Shown: positions 8,957 through 18,919 of the stretch, one piece after another
Numbering within the stretch: the first letter of the stretch is position 1
Layout of the letters: every line of letters starts with the position of its first letter
From: Sulfitobacter maritimus
Lineage (GTDB): Bacteria; Pseudomonadota; Alphaproteobacteria; Rhodobacterales; Rhodobacteraceae
Reading direction: 5' to 3'
Assembly (NCBI RefSeq): GCF_013346665.1
Contig: NZ_JABVBB010000028.1
Span: 62,001 to 126,000, forward strand
DNA: 64,000 nucleotides
Program-made: the position numbers and the translations under genes
The notes under the pieces: model-generated
Seen by the model: the letters and a program-made list of their open reading frames with translations, nothing else
What the model was told of the DNA's origin: nothing
Database searches by the model: none

Positions 8957-9382
8957 CTACATCAATCGCCGTTTGCGCCCTTTGAACTCACGCAACGCGG
9001 CTTCGATATAGCGGGCGTCAAAATCGGATTTATTCACCACGTAGAGCACCCCAGCCGATGCTGCCTTTTCCCACATGAAGGGTGAGGGCCAGTCGCTGAC
9101 CATGATCACCGGGGTTTCGGCATGGCGGTCGTCGCAGGCCAGTTCCAGCGCGAAATTCGCGCCCAATCCATCAGGCAGGTTGTTGTCGAGCAAGATTAAC
9201 GCCTTGTCGCCGCTTTCCAACGCCCGCCGCGCGGCTTCGATGCTGGGCGCAAACTCCACCCGCATGCCGCCATAGGCGCGGGCAAGGACGCGGCGCAGTT
9301 TTTCGCGGTCAAACTCACTGTCTTCGACGATCAGGCAGGTGCCATCGCGCCCCGGCTTTGGGGATGTTGTCTGTTGCTGCAT
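8957..9382 (-). CDS. Stand-alone response regulator receiver protein
   Basis: A 141-residue CheY-like receiver with no output domain. Acidic pocket residues lie in LIVEDSEFD, the phosphoacceptor Asp in LILLDNNLPDG, the Thr/Ser position in PVIMVSD, and a conserved Lys in VVNKSD. Such single-domain regulators relay phosphate or bind partner proteins. No kinase is next to it. It lies 66 bases downstream of alkB on the same strand, so co-transcription with the alkane hydroxylase is possible. It converges on ccrM across a terminator. Confidence 0.85.
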   Translation of the reverse strand: MQQQTTSPKPGRDGTCLIVEDSEFDREKLRRVLARAYGGMRVEFAPSIEAARRALESGDKALILLDNNLPDGLGANFALELACDDRHAETPVIMVSDWPSPFMWEKAASAGVLYVVNKSDFDARYIEAALREFKGRKRRLM

Positions 9383-9448
9383 ATATACCGCTCCACTGGT
9401 AGCGCTTGGAGGGTATGACAGGGAAGTTTTAACGGAGCGTTGCGCTGG

Positions 9449-10597
9449 TCAAAGTCGCGGGAGAGGATTGCTGGCCTTGTTATAGGGTTTCCAGTCGGTG
9501 ATCTCGGGGTAGTGCATCTTCCGCCATTCACGCACGCGGGGGTTCATAATGCGCCGCCAAAGCGGGGGCACCATCGCCGCCATGGTCATCACCGGATAGC
9601 CGTAGGGCAGCTGCGGCGCGTCCTCGGCCCCGTAGGTTTGCAACACCGGGAATCGCCTGTCGGGTTTATAATGGTGGTCGGAATGGCGCTGCAGATTGAT
9701 CAGCAGCCAGTTCGACGCCTTATGCGATGCGTTCCATGAGTGGCGCGGCTGGACATGCTCATATTTCCCACCGCCCAGATGTTTGCGCGTCAGCCCGTAG
9801 TGTTCGATGTAGTTGACCAGTTCCAACTGCCAGATCGCGACCCCGGCCTGGATCAGGAACAGACCCAGCCCGCTCCATCCGCCGAGCAGCAGCGCCAGCA
9901 GGAGGAAAGTCGCTTGCAGCGCCCAGTATTTGAAGAACGGGTTGTTCGGATCAGTCCAAGGCAGCCGTTTGCGGGCCAGCATGTTTTTTTCGGCACGGAA
10001 GGCCGAAGTCAGCGATTCCAGCAGCACACGCGGGTAGAAACGGTGAAACCCTTCGTTATAACGCGCGGTCACCGGGTCACGCGGGGTGCCGATATGGCGG
10101 TGATGCACCAGCAGATGCTCGGAGCGGAAGTGGGAATACATCACCATGCCGAGCAGAAAATCAGCGAGAAAACGTTCCGTCTTGTTCCGCTGGTGCATCA
10201 ATTCGTGGCTGTAGTTGATCCCGATGGTGCCTGTGATGACGCCGACACCGAAGAACAGAAAGATACGCTCCGCCGTGTCCAGATGCTCGGCGCGGGTGGC
10301 GTAGTAGATCAAGCCGAAGACCGTCACAAATTGCAGCGGCGCCCAGATCAACGTGACGAGGCGATACCAGTAGAGGTCAGCCTCCGTCGCCTCTAGGTCT
10401 GCATTGTCGAGGTTCAGCCCCAGCACTGCATCGAGCATCGAAAACAAATACCATGTCACCAGCGGCAGCAGTGCGATGGTCCAACCACCTTGTGTAGCGC
10501 AGAACCATGCGAGCGGGACCAGCAGCAGCGACATCCAGAACGGCAGGGCGCGGCTCAGTCGGGCAAGGTCTTGCGGGGCGATGATGCGGTTGGCCAT
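9449..10597 (-). CDS. alkB: Alkane 1-monooxygenase (AlkB-type membrane di-iron hydroxylase)
   Basis: A 382-residue integral membrane hydroxylase that oxidises terminal methyl groups of medium-chain alkanes to 1-alkanols, using rubredoxin as electron donor. The histidine boxes are intact: HELMH (131-135), HLLVHHRH (161-168) and LQRHSDHH near residue 305, plus an NYIEHYG block between boxes two and three. Several hydrophobic helices flank them (about 18-60, 80-100, 112-128, 225-255). No rubredoxin, rubredoxin reductase or AlkS-type regulator is in the window. A receiver protein follows on the same strand. Confidence 0.92.
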   Translation of the reverse strand: MANRIIAPQDLARLSRALPFWMSLLLVPLAWFCATQGGWTIALLPLVTWYLFSMLDAVLGLNLDNADLEATEADLYWYRLVTLIWAPLQFVTVFGLIYYATRAEHLDTAERIFLFFGVGVITGTIGINYSHELMHQRNKTERFLADFLLGMVMYSHFRSEHLLVHHRHIGTPRDPVTARYNEGFHRFYPRVLLESLTSAFRAEKNMLARKRLPWTDPNNPFFKYWALQATFLLLALLLGGWSGLGLFLIQAGVAIWQLELVNYIEHYGLTRKHLGGGKYEHVQPRHSWNASHKASNWLLINLQRHSDHHYKPDRRFPVLQTYGAEDAPQLPYGYPVMTMAAMVPPLWRRIMNPRVREWRKMHYPEITDWKPYNKASNPLPRL

Positions 10598-10654
10598 AAA
10601 TTCTTTCGCAGTTTCTCGCTAGCTATACCTTAGATTGCAAATCACACAAAGCGG

Positions 10655-11719
10655 CTACCGCGTTAAATCGAAGGCTTTGCGCATGACGGTTGGCAGATCG
10701 CTGGGGCTGAACTGATTCTGACCGATGAATTCGCCGATCTCGGGGGTGGCTGCGTGGCCGACACGGGCGTGCTGGACCGTGAGCATCAAATGAAAATGCG
10801 TGAATGTATGGCGCACCTCGCCCGGCAGGGGCTGCCAATCGGCTACAAGGGGCGGTGTACCTTCGGGGCGTGGCTCGGCCGTGTCGATCCAGTCCGAGCC
10901 AGGCCAGCCCAGCATGCCGCCGAGCAGCCCTTTGTCGGGCCGCGTCTCTAGCAGCCACGCGCCATCCTCGCGCTCTGCCAGATAGACGGTGCCGTGGCGA
11001 ATTGGCTTGGGCTTTTTCGGCGTTTTCTTTGGCAGCGCCGCCGCTGTACCCTCCGCCCGCGCAAGGCAAGGATCGCGCCAAGGGCATATCCCGCAGGCGG
11101 GGGATTTCGGCGTGCAGATCGTAGCCCCCAAATCCATCACCGCCTGCGCGTAGTCGCCGGGACGGTCTTGCGGCGTAAGCGCGGCGGCGCGTCCCATCAG
11201 TTCGGGCTTCGCAGCAGGGAGGGGGGTGTGAATGTCATAGACCCGCGCCATCACCCGCTCGACATTGCCGTCCAGCACCGCATGGGGCAGATCAAACGCA
11301 ATCGAGGAGATCGCCGCCGCCGTATAAGGCCCGATCCCCGGCAGTTTCAGCAGCGCATCGTGATTGGCGGGGAACTGACCGCCATGCTCGGCCACCACCG
11401 CCCGCGCGCATTTCAGCAGGTTGCGCGCACGGGCGTAGTATCCAAGCCCCGCCCATTCGGCCATCACTTCGGCATCCTCTGCCGCTGCCAGCGCCGCGAC
11501 ATCGGGCCAGCGGGCGGTGAAACGGGCGAAATAGTCCTTTACCGTTGCCACCGTGGTCTGCTGCAGCATCACTTCGCTGAGCCAAATGCGATAGGGGTTC
11601 GGCATCACGCCTGCCTTGCGCTCGGCCGGTGGCACCCGCCATGGTAGGTTGCGGGCATGGGTGTCGTACCAGTCCAGCAAGATCGGCGGCAGGTCGCTGA
11701 CAGATCGGTTTTCACACAA
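10655..11719 (-). CDS. mutY: A/G-specific adenine glycosylase
   Basis: A 354-residue base-excision repair enzyme that removes adenine mispaired with 8-oxoguanine. The N-terminal helix-hairpin-helix glycosylase domain carries SEVMLQQT (catalytic Glu) and LDGNVERVMARV (catalytic Asp). The 4Fe-4S loop CTPKSPACGICPWRDPC shows the classic C-x6-C-x2-C-x5-C spacing. A C-terminal NUDIX-like domain begins near residue 235. The only usable start appears to be a TTG at 11717-11719, with GGAAAGG upstream and an in-frame stop before it. Divergent from the DUF721 gene. Confidence 0.93.
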   Translation of the reverse strand: MCENRSVSDLPPILLDWYDTHARNLPWRVPPAERKAGVMPNPYRIWLSEVMLQQTTVATVKDYFARFTARWPDVAALAAAEDAEVMAEWAGLGYYARARNLLKCARAVVAEHGGQFPANHDALLKLPGIGPYTAAAISSIAFDLPHAVLDGNVERVMARVYDIHTPLPAAKPELMGRAAALTPQDRPGDYAQAVMDLGATICTPKSPACGICPWRDPCLARAEGTAAALPKKTPKKPKPIRHGTVYLAEREDGAWLLETRPDKGLLGGMLGWPGSDWIDTAEPRPEGTPPLVADWQPLPGEVRHTFTHFHLMLTVQHARVGHAATPEIGEFIGQNQFSPSDLPTVMRKAFDLTR

Positions 11720-11802
11720 TGTTTATGGCCTTTCCGGGCGCTGAGGGCTGGTTACACAGGGGCAAATTGTTATGTAGGTTGAGACATTCGGGAAACATAG
11801 TC

Positions 11803-12312
11803 ATGCCGCCACGCCGTACCAGTACAAAAGGGTTCAAACGCACCGACAGTCTCTTGTCGGGGCAAATTCGCAAGGCGAGCGAGACCCGTGGCTTTGCACA
11901 ATCCCGCCTGTTGACCCATTGGGCCGAAATCGTAGGCGAAGCCACGGCGGCAATCTCGCGCCCTGTTGAGGTGAGCTATGCCCGCAAGGAAGGCATCGGT
12001 GCCACGCTGACCCTGCTGACCAACGGGGCAAATGCGCCGATGCTGGAGATGCAAAAGGAGCAACTGCGCGAGCGGGTCAACTCGGTCTACGGCTATAGCG
12101 CCATCGCCCGCGTGCGCATCACCCAAACCGCTGCAACAGGGTTTGCCGAGGGGCAGGTCGCCTTTCAACACAAACCCAAAGCCGCCAAACCCGCTCTTGA
12201 TCCCGCCCTAAAGCGCCAAGCTGCGGAGGCTGCTCAGCCTGTGGCCGATGAAGGCCTGCGTGCTGCCCTTGCACGTCTGGGCGAGAATGTATTGAACAAG
12301 AACCAAAGCTAA
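11803..12312 (+). CDS. DUF721 / DciA-like protein
   Basis: A 169-residue protein of the DUF721 family. The core FAQSRLLTHWAEIVG (about residues 34-48) and the following strand-rich KH-like segment match the family, of which DciA members assist loading of the DnaB helicase onto origins. The C-terminus is charged and probably flexible. The ATG at 11803 is preferred because family similarity starts there. It lies between mutY (divergent) and a DsbA-like gene 37 bases downstream, a neighbourhood I recognise from other Rhodobacteraceae. Confidence 0.8.
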   Translation: MPPRRTSTKGFKRTDSLLSGQIRKASETRGFAQSRLLTHWAEIVGEATAAISRPVEVSYARKEGIGATLTLLTNGANAPMLEMQKEQLRERVNSVYGYSAIARVRITQTAATGFAEGQVAFQHKPKAAKPALDPALKRQAAEAAQPVADEGLRAALARLGENVLNKNQS

Positions 12313-12349
12313 CCACCTAAAGCTGACGAAAAAGACAAAGGAAATCCCT

Positions 12350-13036
12350 ATGAACCGCAGAAATGTAATCCTTGGCGGACTCGCCACGCTTGGTCTCGGT
12401 GGCTGGTATGCAGCAAGCACCTTCGGCAGCGGCCCTGCTGGCAGCACGGCGCTGACCCCCTTCGTCGGTGCCGCAAACGCGCAAACGTCCGACGGCGAGG
12501 TGGACACCTCCGGCATTACAGAGATGGTCATGGGGGATGAAAACGCGCCCATCACGATGATCGAATATGCGTCCTTCACCTGCCCGCATTGCGCGACCTT
12601 CCACAATGAGACCTTCAAAAAGCTGAAGGCCGATTACATCGACAGCGGCAAAGTGAAGTTCATCTACCGCGAAGTCTATTTCGACCGCTACGGTCTTTGG
12701 GCGTCGATGGTGGCGCGCTGCGGTGGACAAGAGAAGTTCTTTGGCATCGCCGATCTGATCTACAAATCGCAAAGCGAATGGACCCGCGCGGGCGAGCCTG
12801 CGGCCATCGTGGAAGAGTTGCGCAAGATCGGTCGTCTGGCCGGACTCGACAATGAAACCTTGGATGAATGTCTGAAAGATGGCGCCAAGGCCGAGGCGCT
12901 GGTGGCCTGGTACACCGAGAACGCAGAGGCCGACGACATCTCCAGCACGCCGAGCTTTGTCATCGACGGCAAGAAACAGTCCAACATGTCCTATGCCGAC
13001 ATGAAAGAGATCCTCGACGACGCGCTGGCGGGCTAA
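12350..13036 (+). CDS. DsbA-family thiol:disulfide oxidoreductase
   Basis: A 228-residue periplasmic thioredoxin-fold protein. The signal region begins MNRRNVILGG and runs through a hydrophobic stretch to about residue 44; its twin Arg suggests a possible Tat-like signal. The redox motif is CPHC at 78-81, and the cis-Pro loop is SSTPSFVIDG. It is expected to make or reshuffle disulfides in exported proteins, several of which in this window have paired Cys. Its TAA stop shares bases with the ATG of the next gene (TAATG), so the two are co-translated. Confidence 0.88.
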   Translation: MNRRNVILGGLATLGLGGWYAASTFGSGPAGSTALTPFVGAANAQTSDGEVDTSGITEMVMGDENAPITMIEYASFTCPHCATFHNETFKKLKADYIDSGKVKFIYREVYFDRYGLWASMVARCGGQEKFFGIADLIYKSQSEWTRAGEPAAIVEELRKIGRLAGLDNETLDECLKDGAKAEALVAWYTENAEADDISSTPSFVIDGKKQSNMSYADMKEILDDALAG

Positions 13037-14154
13037 TGACCGCCCCGCTTGCAGGACTGAAAGTCGTCGAACTGGCGCGTGTACTGGCCGGCCCTTGGGC
13101 CGGTCAGACATTGTCGGACCTTGGTTGCGAGGTGATCAAGGTGGAGAGCCCGGCGGGGGATGATACCCGTCAATGGGGCCCGCCCTTTGTCACCCGCGAC
13201 GAAGATGTAAGTGCCTCATATTTCCATTCGACGAACCGGGGCAAAGCCTCTGTCACCGTGGATTTTCGCACCGAAGAGGGGCAGGCGCAGGTCAAGGAAC
13301 TCTTGGCCGATGCCGATATCCTGATCGAGAATTTCAAGACCGGGGGATTGGCAAAATACGGGTTGGATTACGCCAGCCTCGCGCCGCAGTTCCCTAAGCT
13401 GATCTATTGCTCGATCACCGGCTTTGGCCACACGGGGCCATACGCGCACCGCGCGGGCTATGACTTTATCATCCAAGGCATGTCGGGGCTAATGTCGATC
13501 ACCGGGGAGCCGGACGGGCAGCCGCAGAAATCCGGCATGGCGATCACCGATATTTTCACCGGGGTCTATGCCAGCACCGCTATTCTGGCCGCCGTGCATC
13601 AGCGTCACCAGACTGGCGTGGGCCAACATATCGATATGGCGCTGCTGGATTGTGCCGTCGCGATTACCGGCAATCAGGCGATGAACTATCTCACCACCGG
13701 CAAGGCACCGACACGGATGGGCAATGCGCATCCAAACCTGACGCCTTACGAAGTCTTTGAATGTGCCGATGGGCATCTGATCATCGCGACAGGCAATGAC
13801 GGGCAGTACCAGCGGCTGTGCCAGTTGCTGGGGCTGGATGACATGGCCACCGCGCCGGAATACCTGAAAAACGCCGACCGGGTTGCCAACCGGCCCGAGA
13901 TGATCCGCCGCTTGACCGGGGCCACACGTCTGCGCAGCCGCGATGATCTCTTGGCCGCTTGTGAGGCGCATGGCGTGCCTGCGGGGCCGATCAACGATAT
14001 GGCCGATGTTATGGCCGATCCGCAGGTCGTGGCGCGGGGGATGCAGATTGAACTCGACGGCGTGCCGGGTCTGCGCTCGCCCTTTACCTTTTCGGGCGCC
14101 GATCTGTCGCTGCACCGTCCTGCGCCAAAACTTGGCGAAGACAACGACGTTTAA
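13036..14154 (+). CDS. CaiB/BaiF-type (class III) CoA transferase
   Basis: A 372-residue protein of the class III CoA-transferase family, which moves CoA between an acyl-CoA donor and a free acid. The N-terminal block [19 protein letters not shown] and [11 protein letters not shown], the [13 protein letters not shown] segment and [12 protein letters not shown] are typical. The substrate cannot be told from sequence; succinyl- or formyl-CoA dependent examples are known in the family. The start overlaps the stop of the dsbA-like gene, and the 3' end overlaps that of convergent lpxK by 4 bases. Confidence 0.88.
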   Translation: MTAPLAGLKVVELARVLAGPWAGQTLSDLGCEVIKVESPAGDDTRQWGPPFVTRDEDVSASYFHSTNRGKASVTVDFRTEEGQAQVKELLADADILIENFKTGGLAKYGLDYASLAPQFPKLIYCSITGFGHTGPYAHRAGYDFIIQGMSGLMSITGEPDGQPQKSGMAITDIFTGVYASTAILAAVHQRHQTGVGQHIDMALLDCAVAITGNQAMNYLTTGKAPTRMGNAHPNLTPYEVFECADGHLIIATGNDGQYQRLCQLLGLDDMATAPEYLKNADRVANRPEMIRRLTGATRLRSRDDLLAACEAHGVPAGPINDMADVMADPQVVARGMQIELDGVPGLRSPFTFSGADLSLHRPAPKLGEDNDV

Positions 14155-15140
14155 GGCGGTGGCAGCCTGTTCAACGCTGCATGCAGCGCATTGCCGTCGG
14201 GCAGGGACAGGCGCACCGGCAGGATCAGCACCTTAGTGCGAAAGTCCATCGGCAGGCGTACTGCGTCCTTTTCAGTCGTGACGAGCTGCGCCCCGCGCAT
14301 CGCCGCCTCGGTCTCAAGCCGCAACATCAGCCGCGAGGTCAGCGGCTGGTGATCTTCCAAGGCTTCGGCGTGCAGGATCGTGGCCCCAAGCCCGCGCAGC
14401 GTGGCAAAGAATTTCTCGGGGTGGCCGATCCCTGCAAAGGCAAGCACCTGTGAATCCGACCAATCCATCCCGGTTTGTAAGGGCTTCAATTCGGCCTGCA
14501 CATGGGGAAGGTCAACCTTTGGCAGTCGCGCCGCGAAGGCACGCTGCGCCGTGTCATCTCCGATAGAGAGCAGCAGATCCGCCCGCCCCAAGCCGGCAGC
14601 GACGGGTTCGCGCAATGGCCCTGCGGGCAGGCACAGCCCGTTGCCGAACCCTTTGACCGCATCCACCACCACGATGGCGAGGTCTTGGTGCAGGGCCGGG
14701 TTCTGAAACCCGTCGTCCAGCACCACCACGCTGGCCCCAGCGGCTACTGCCGCCTGCGCGCCGGTGGCGCGGTCTTTCGCAACCCAGACGTCGCAAAAGG
14801 CCGCCAGTAGCAGCGGCTCATCGCCAACATCACCCGCGCTGTGGTGCAGCGGATCAACCTGCAGTGGACCTTCGACCGTGCCGCCATAGCCACGCGAGAC
14901 GACATGCGGGCGGTGGCCCCGTTCCAACAGGTGTTGCACCACTGCCATCACCGTAGGCGTCTTGCCCGTCCCGCCTGCGTTGATATTGCCCACGCAGACC
15001 ACCGGCACGTCCAGCCGCACCGGGGTGCCGCTGGCCAAGCGCCGCGCGGTGGCTGCCGCATAGAGCGCGCCCAAAGGCTGCAACAGGCGTGCGCGCCAAT
15101 CGGGCCGGGGCAAGTGCCAGAAATCGGGCGCGCGCATCAA
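14151..15140 (-). CDS. lpxK: Tetraacyldisaccharide 4'-kinase
   Basis: A 329-residue inner-membrane-associated kinase that phosphorylates the 4' position of the lipid A disaccharide. The P-loop [18 protein letters not shown] is at about residues 50-67, followed by HVVSRGYGG and the conserved [11 protein letters not shown] motif. It starts 4 bases inside the kdtA-like gene, placing two successive lipid A/Kdo steps in one translational unit. It is the last gene of the minus-strand run that begins with pmbA at 18797. Confidence 0.93.
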   Translation of the reverse strand: MMRAPDFWHLPRPDWRARLLQPLGALYAAATARRLASGTPVRLDVPVVCVGNINAGGTGKTPTVMAVVQHLLERGHRPHVVSRGYGGTVEGPLQVDPLHHSAGDVGDEPLLLAAFCDVWVAKDRATGAQAAVAAGASVVVLDDGFQNPALHQDLAIVVVDAVKGFGNGLCLPAGPLREPVAAGLGRADLLLSIGDDTAQRAFAARLPKVDLPHVQAELKPLQTGMDWSDSQVLAFAGIGHPEKFFATLRGLGATILHAEALEDHQPLTSRLMLRLETEAAMRGAQLVTTEKDAVRLPMDFRTKVLILPVRLSLPDGNALHAALNRLPPP

Positions 15141-16369
15141 GCCGCCCCCGCGATGTCATCCAGTCGGTCTTGCACCATGTCGATCACCCGGTCGGCCAGC
15201 GCGGCCCCTTCGCTGATCACGTCCCAGCCTGCATGGGCCATTGTCGCCGCCTGATCCGGCGCGATCAACCGCGAGACCGCATTGCCCAACGCCCCCGCGT
15301 CATTCACGATCCGTGCAGCACCCGCTGTCGCGAGCCGCCCATAGGAGGGCAGGTAGTGCCGAACTTTCGGCCCATAGAGCACAGCAGAACCAAGCGCTGC
15401 CGCTTCAAACGGATCGCTGCCGCCATGCCCCGCCACCAAAGAGGAGCCCAGAAAGGACACCGGCGCCACGCGAAAAAACAGCCCCCTGTCGCCCGGATCG
15501 TCGGCCACCATCACCTGTGTGGTCTCATCGGGGTAGGGGTCTTCGCCCCACCTGATGACCGTAAAGTCACGCGCCCGCGCCCGCTCAATCGCTTGATCGG
15601 CGGTGGCATAGTCATGAGCGTGCAGGATGAGCAAAAGACGGTGCGACAGGCGCAACGCCTGACGATGCGCGCTGAGTACAACGGGGATCTCTTCGGGCAA
15701 CAGTTGATTGGCATACCAAACCGGACGCCCGCCCAAACAGGCTGACATATCCGCAAGGTCTGAATCAGCGCAGGGCAAGACCTCACCCCCCGCTAATAGT
15801 GCCGAGGTTGCCTCGCCTCGGTTACGGGGCAGGCCCAGTTGCAGCAGTCGGCGCAGCGCCGCGTCTGACCGGGCCAGTGTCAATTCGAAAGACGAAAGAA
15901 GCTGGCGTGTCATATCCGGCAGCCAACGATTACGGCGCCCGTCAAAGCCAGAGGTGTCCGCGTCGATCATCACCATCGGACAGCCCCGCGCGGCGGTTTC
16001 CAGAACAAGGTTGGGGTGCAACCTGCCCCAAGTCCAGATGCAGAAATCCGGCTTCCAATGGTCTAAAAACGCCGTGACATTGTCAGGATGCTCACCGGGT
16101 ACGCGGACGATAAATAGGTTAGAAGTCGTGCAGGGCGGCGGATCAGAGGGGGTGGCGCTGTCGGGCAGGGTGATCAGCACCGACAGCCGCCCGCGCAGTG
16201 TCATCAACCGCTTGGCAAGGTCCAGCACGGCCAGCACATTGCCCGGCTCAGCGGCATGAAACCAAACCAGCTCGCCACCGGGGCGTGCAGGGTAGGCGGC
16301 GGCAGGCTCCGCACCGCCGCGCCGCACAAGTGCGCGATAGGCCGTCAGCCCCAGCGACCGCGCCGCCAT
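15137..16369 (-). CDS. Divergent Kdo-transferase (KdtA/WaaA-like) glycosyltransferase
   Basis: A 410-residue GT-B type protein with the Glycos_transf_N fold of 3-deoxy-D-manno-octulosonic acid transferase. The C-terminal nucleotide-sugar region SFLGSSL, then [14 protein letters not shown], is well conserved. Family catalytic motifs in the N-terminal half are altered: the usual SVGE block with the catalytic Glu reads HAAEPGN, TELWPN reads TWGRLHPN, and STHEGEE reads YANQLLPEE. No N-terminal membrane anchor is evident. Overlap with lpxK supports an LPS role, but it may use another donor or be a second, specialised copy. Confidence 0.75.
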   Translation of the reverse strand: MAARSLGLTAYRALVRRGGAEPAAAYPARPGGELVWFHAAEPGNVLAVLDLAKRLMTLRGRLSVLITLPDSATPSDPPPCTTSNLFIVRVPGEHPDNVTAFLDHWKPDFCIWTWGRLHPNLVLETAARGCPMVMIDADTSGFDGRRNRWLPDMTRQLLSSFELTLARSDAALRRLLQLGLPRNRGEATSALLAGGEVLPCADSDLADMSACLGGRPVWYANQLLPEEIPVVLSAHRQALRLSHRLLLILHAHDYATADQAIERARARDFTVIRWGEDPYPDETTQVMVADDPGDRGLFFRVAPVSFLGSSLVAGHGGSDPFEAAALGSAVLYGPKVRHYLPSYGRLATAGAARIVNDAGALGNAVSRLIAPDQAATMAHAGWDVISEGAALADRVIDMVQDRLDDIAGAA

Positions 16370-16375
16370 AGGAGG

Positions 16376-16618
16376 TTAGCCCAGTTCTTCGGTAGGGGAG
16401 GCGGGTTTTTCCTCGTCGCGCAGACGGTGCAGATGGGCGATGAAATAGCGCATATGCGCGTTGTCGACGGTGCGATGCGCTTCGGATTTCCACGCGTCAT
16501 AGGCACTGGCATAGTCAGGGAAGATGCCCACAACGTGGATGTCATCGACATTCTTAAAGGCATTCTTGGTCGGGTCGACGAGTTCGCCACCGAAAACAAG
16601 GTGCAGGCGTTGGGTCAT
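16376..16618 (-). CDS. DUF4170 domain protein
   Basis: An 80-residue cytosolic protein that matches the DUF4170 family over its whole length, with LVFGGELVDP, VDDIHVVGIFPDYASAYDAW and a HMRYFIAHLHRL block. Function is unknown. It sits 6 bases upstream of the kdtA-like gene and downstream of the cysQ-like gene, a position that suggests an accessory role in the same envelope operon; this is inference from context. Confidence 0.85.
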   Translation of the reverse strand: MTQRLHLVFGGELVDPTKNAFKNVDDIHVVGIFPDYASAYDAWKSEAHRTVDNAHMRYFIAHLHRLRDEEKPASPTEELG

Positions 16619-16681
16619 GGTGCTGTCCTTTGATCTGTCAAAGCTACGGTGCTGTTGTCTTTGCCTAGCAGATGAGGCCCG

Positions 16682-17464
16682 TCACGCAAGGGCGTCGATC
16701 AAAGCCGCCTGTATCGCCGGGCCGCCCGCAACGATGCCTTCGACACGCGGATCAGCGTTGTTAAACCGCAGCGGCGCACCCTTGGCCGTGCTACAGGTGC
16801 CGCCTGCTTCGCTCACAATCAGCGTTCCGGCGGCGATGTCCCATTCCCACGTGCGGCGCAGGGTGATCATCGCGTCAAAGGAGGCATCTGCCACCAGCGC
16901 CATGCGGTAGGCGAGCGAGGGGCGGTAGCTGCGTTTAAACACCGGAGGTTCGCCGCCGTGCCAGCGTTCGGCTACCAGCGCAGGCCGTGCCGCCAGAACG
17001 GTGGCCTCGGCCAGTTCGCGCCGCGATGAACTGCGGATCGGTGTACCATTCAGCGTGGCCCCGCCGCCCCGGCAGGCGGCATAAAGCATGTCGCGCAAAG
17101 GCAGATAGACCACCGCCGCCGTCACTTCGCCAGCCTCGGCCACGGCAAGTGAATGGGCCCAGGTGTTCTCTCCGGCAACAAAGCTGCGGGTGCCGTCGAT
17201 GGGGTCGATAATGAAGACGCGGTCGTGGCGCAGCCTGTCGCTGTTGTCCTCGGTTTCCTCAGACAGCCAGCCATAGTCAGGCCGTGCGCCGCGCAATTGC
17301 GAAAGCAGCAAGTCGTTCACAGCCAGATCGGCCTCGGTCACCGGGCCAGCGTTGTCCGGCTTGTCCCAGCTTTTTGCTGTCGGTCCGGCGAAACCGCAGG
17401 CGACCTCGCCCGCCGCCCGCGCGGCGGCGATCAAGAGGCTGAGGTCGTCTTTAGGCGCCGGCAA
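16682..17464 (-). CDS. Inositol monophosphatase-family phosphatase, CysQ-like
   Basis: A 260-residue metal-dependent phosphatase. The metal-binding motifs are WLSEETED (about residue 67 onward), IIDPIDGTRSFVAG (the DPIDGT signature) and WDIAAGTLIVSEAGG near the C-terminus. The closest functional relatives are 3'(2'),5'-bisphosphate nucleotidases (CysQ), which recycle PAP from sulfate assimilation; inositol or histidinol phosphate activity cannot be excluded. The start overlaps the 3' end of pmbA by 14 bases. Confidence 0.85.
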   Translation of the reverse strand: MPAPKDDLSLLIAAARAAGEVACGFAGPTAKSWDKPDNAGPVTEADLAVNDLLLSQLRGARPDYGWLSEETEDNSDRLRHDRVFIIDPIDGTRSFVAGENTWAHSLAVAEAGEVTAAVVYLPLRDMLYAACRGGGATLNGTPIRSSSRRELAEATVLAARPALVAERWHGGEPPVFKRSYRPSLAYRMALVADASFDAMITLRRTWEWDIAAGTLIVSEAGGTCSTAKGAPLRFNNADPRVEGIVAGGPAIQAALIDALA

Positions 17465-18797
17465 GGGTCATCCCCGGTACCAGCAACGAAGGGACCACGC
17501 GGCTCAGATGGGTCCGGGCGTCATTGGCCGGGATCAGGCTGCGCAGCATATCACGCAGGTTGCCCGCAATGGTGCATTCGTTGATCGCATGGGTGATCTC
17601 GCCGTTCTCTACCCAAAGCCCCGCTGCCCCGCGCGAGTAATCGCCAGTGTTGGGGTTGATCGTGCTGCCGATCATCGAGGTCACCAGAAGTCCGGTCCCC
17701 ATCTCGCGGATCAGATCATCTCGGCTGGCGTTGCCTTGGGTGAGCGCGATGTTCCAATTCGACGGCTGTGGGCCAGAGCTTGTGCCCCGCGCCGCATTAC
17801 CCGTAGGCGCCAGATCCAGCTTGCGCGCCGTGGCCAGATCAAGGGTCCACCCCTGTAGAACCCCATCCTCAACAAGGGTGCGGCGTGTGGTGGGCAGGCC
17901 TTCGGCGTCAAAGGGGCGTGAACCGGTCGCGCGGACGCGGCGAGGGTCTTCGATCAGCGAAAGCTCAGCGGGCAACACCTGCTCACCCATCGCATCGCGC
18001 AGAAACGACGCGCCGCGCGCAATCGCCTGCCCGTTGATCGCACTCAGCAAATGGCCGATGAGCGAGGACGAAACCCGTTCATCAAACAGCACCGGATAGC
18101 TTCCGGTGGGCGGTTTGCGGGCGTCCAGCCGTGCCAGAGCGCGTTCGCCTGCGCGGGTGCCGATGTCTGCCGCATCGCGCAGATCGGCCTGAAAAATCCG
18201 GCTGTCGCCGTCGTAATCACGCTCCATCCCCAAGCCGCTGCCTGCAATCGCCACGCAAGAAAGCCCGCGTTCGCTGCGCATATAGCCGCCTTCGAAACCA
18301 TTGGTCGCCGCAAGGTAAATTTCCTGTGCGCCATAGCCTGCGCCCGCCGATTGCACCTGACTGACGCCCGAAACCGCGAGCGCCGCAGCTTCGGCGCGTG
18401 CGGCGTCGTCTTGCAACGCTTCGGGGCTGGGCTCGGGCGTGGGGTCGTACAACTCCAGCGCCGCGGCAGAGCGGTCGCTGGCCAATTGATCGGGGTCGGC
18501 CAACCCGGCATGTGGGTCTTCGGGCGCTTCGCGTGCCATGGCTACGGCGCGTTCGGCCATCTCATCAATGGTGCGCGATGAAGTGTCCGAGGCCGATACG
18601 TTGGCCGAGCGTTGCCCGACAAAGACCCGCAAACCGATGTCCGTGCCCTCGGCGCGTTCGGCCTGCTCCAATTGGTTATCGCGCACCTCGATAGAGACCG
18701 AAGTGGCGCTGACCGCCATGGCATCAGCGGCATTCGCCCCCGCGCGGGTGGCCGCCTGTAAAAGGGACTTGGTCAGCGCATCAAGAGCTTTGGACAT
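17451..18797 (-). CDS. pmbA: TldD/PmbA family metalloprotease-like protein
   Basis: A 448-residue protein of the modulator-of-gyrase family. In E. coli PmbA (TldE) partners TldD in cleaving unfolded peptides such as microcin B17 precursor and the CcdA antitoxin. Family blocks seen are DNQLEQAERAEG near residue 45 and ARGTSSGPQPSN and NPNTGDYSRGAAGLWVENGE in the C-terminal half. PmbA-type subunits lack the HExxH zinc motif, and none is seen here. ATG at 18795-18797 is preferred to an upstream in-frame start 18 codons earlier. First gene of the run leading to lpxK. Confidence 0.9.
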   Translation of the reverse strand: MSKALDALTKSLLQAATRAGANAADAMAVSATSVSIEVRDNQLEQAERAEGTDIGLRVFVGQRSANVSASDTSSRTIDEMAERAVAMAREAPEDPHAGLADPDQLASDRSAAALELYDPTPEPSPEALQDDAARAEAAALAVSGVSQVQSAGAGYGAQEIYLAATNGFEGGYMRSERGLSCVAIAGSGLGMERDYDGDSRIFQADLRDAADIGTRAGERALARLDARKPPTGSYPVLFDERVSSSLIGHLLSAINGQAIARGASFLRDAMGEQVLPAELSLIEDPRRVRATGSRPFDAEGLPTTRRTLVEDGVLQGWTLDLATARKLDLAPTGNAARGTSSGPQPSNWNIALTQGNASRDDLIREMGTGLLVTSMIGSTINPNTGDYSRGAAGLWVENGEITHAINECTIAGNLRDMLRSLIPANDARTHLSRVVPSLLVPGMTLAGA

Positions 18798-18919
18798 GAA
18801 TAGGCTCCGGTTGGTTGCAAGAGGCGTAGCCCCCTGCACCCGTCGGGGCAAGGGCAGCCGCGCAGAATTCAGGCGGGCAAAGCGGCCAGCCGCTCCCGCG
18901 CCCGCCTGTGATGTCGAGG

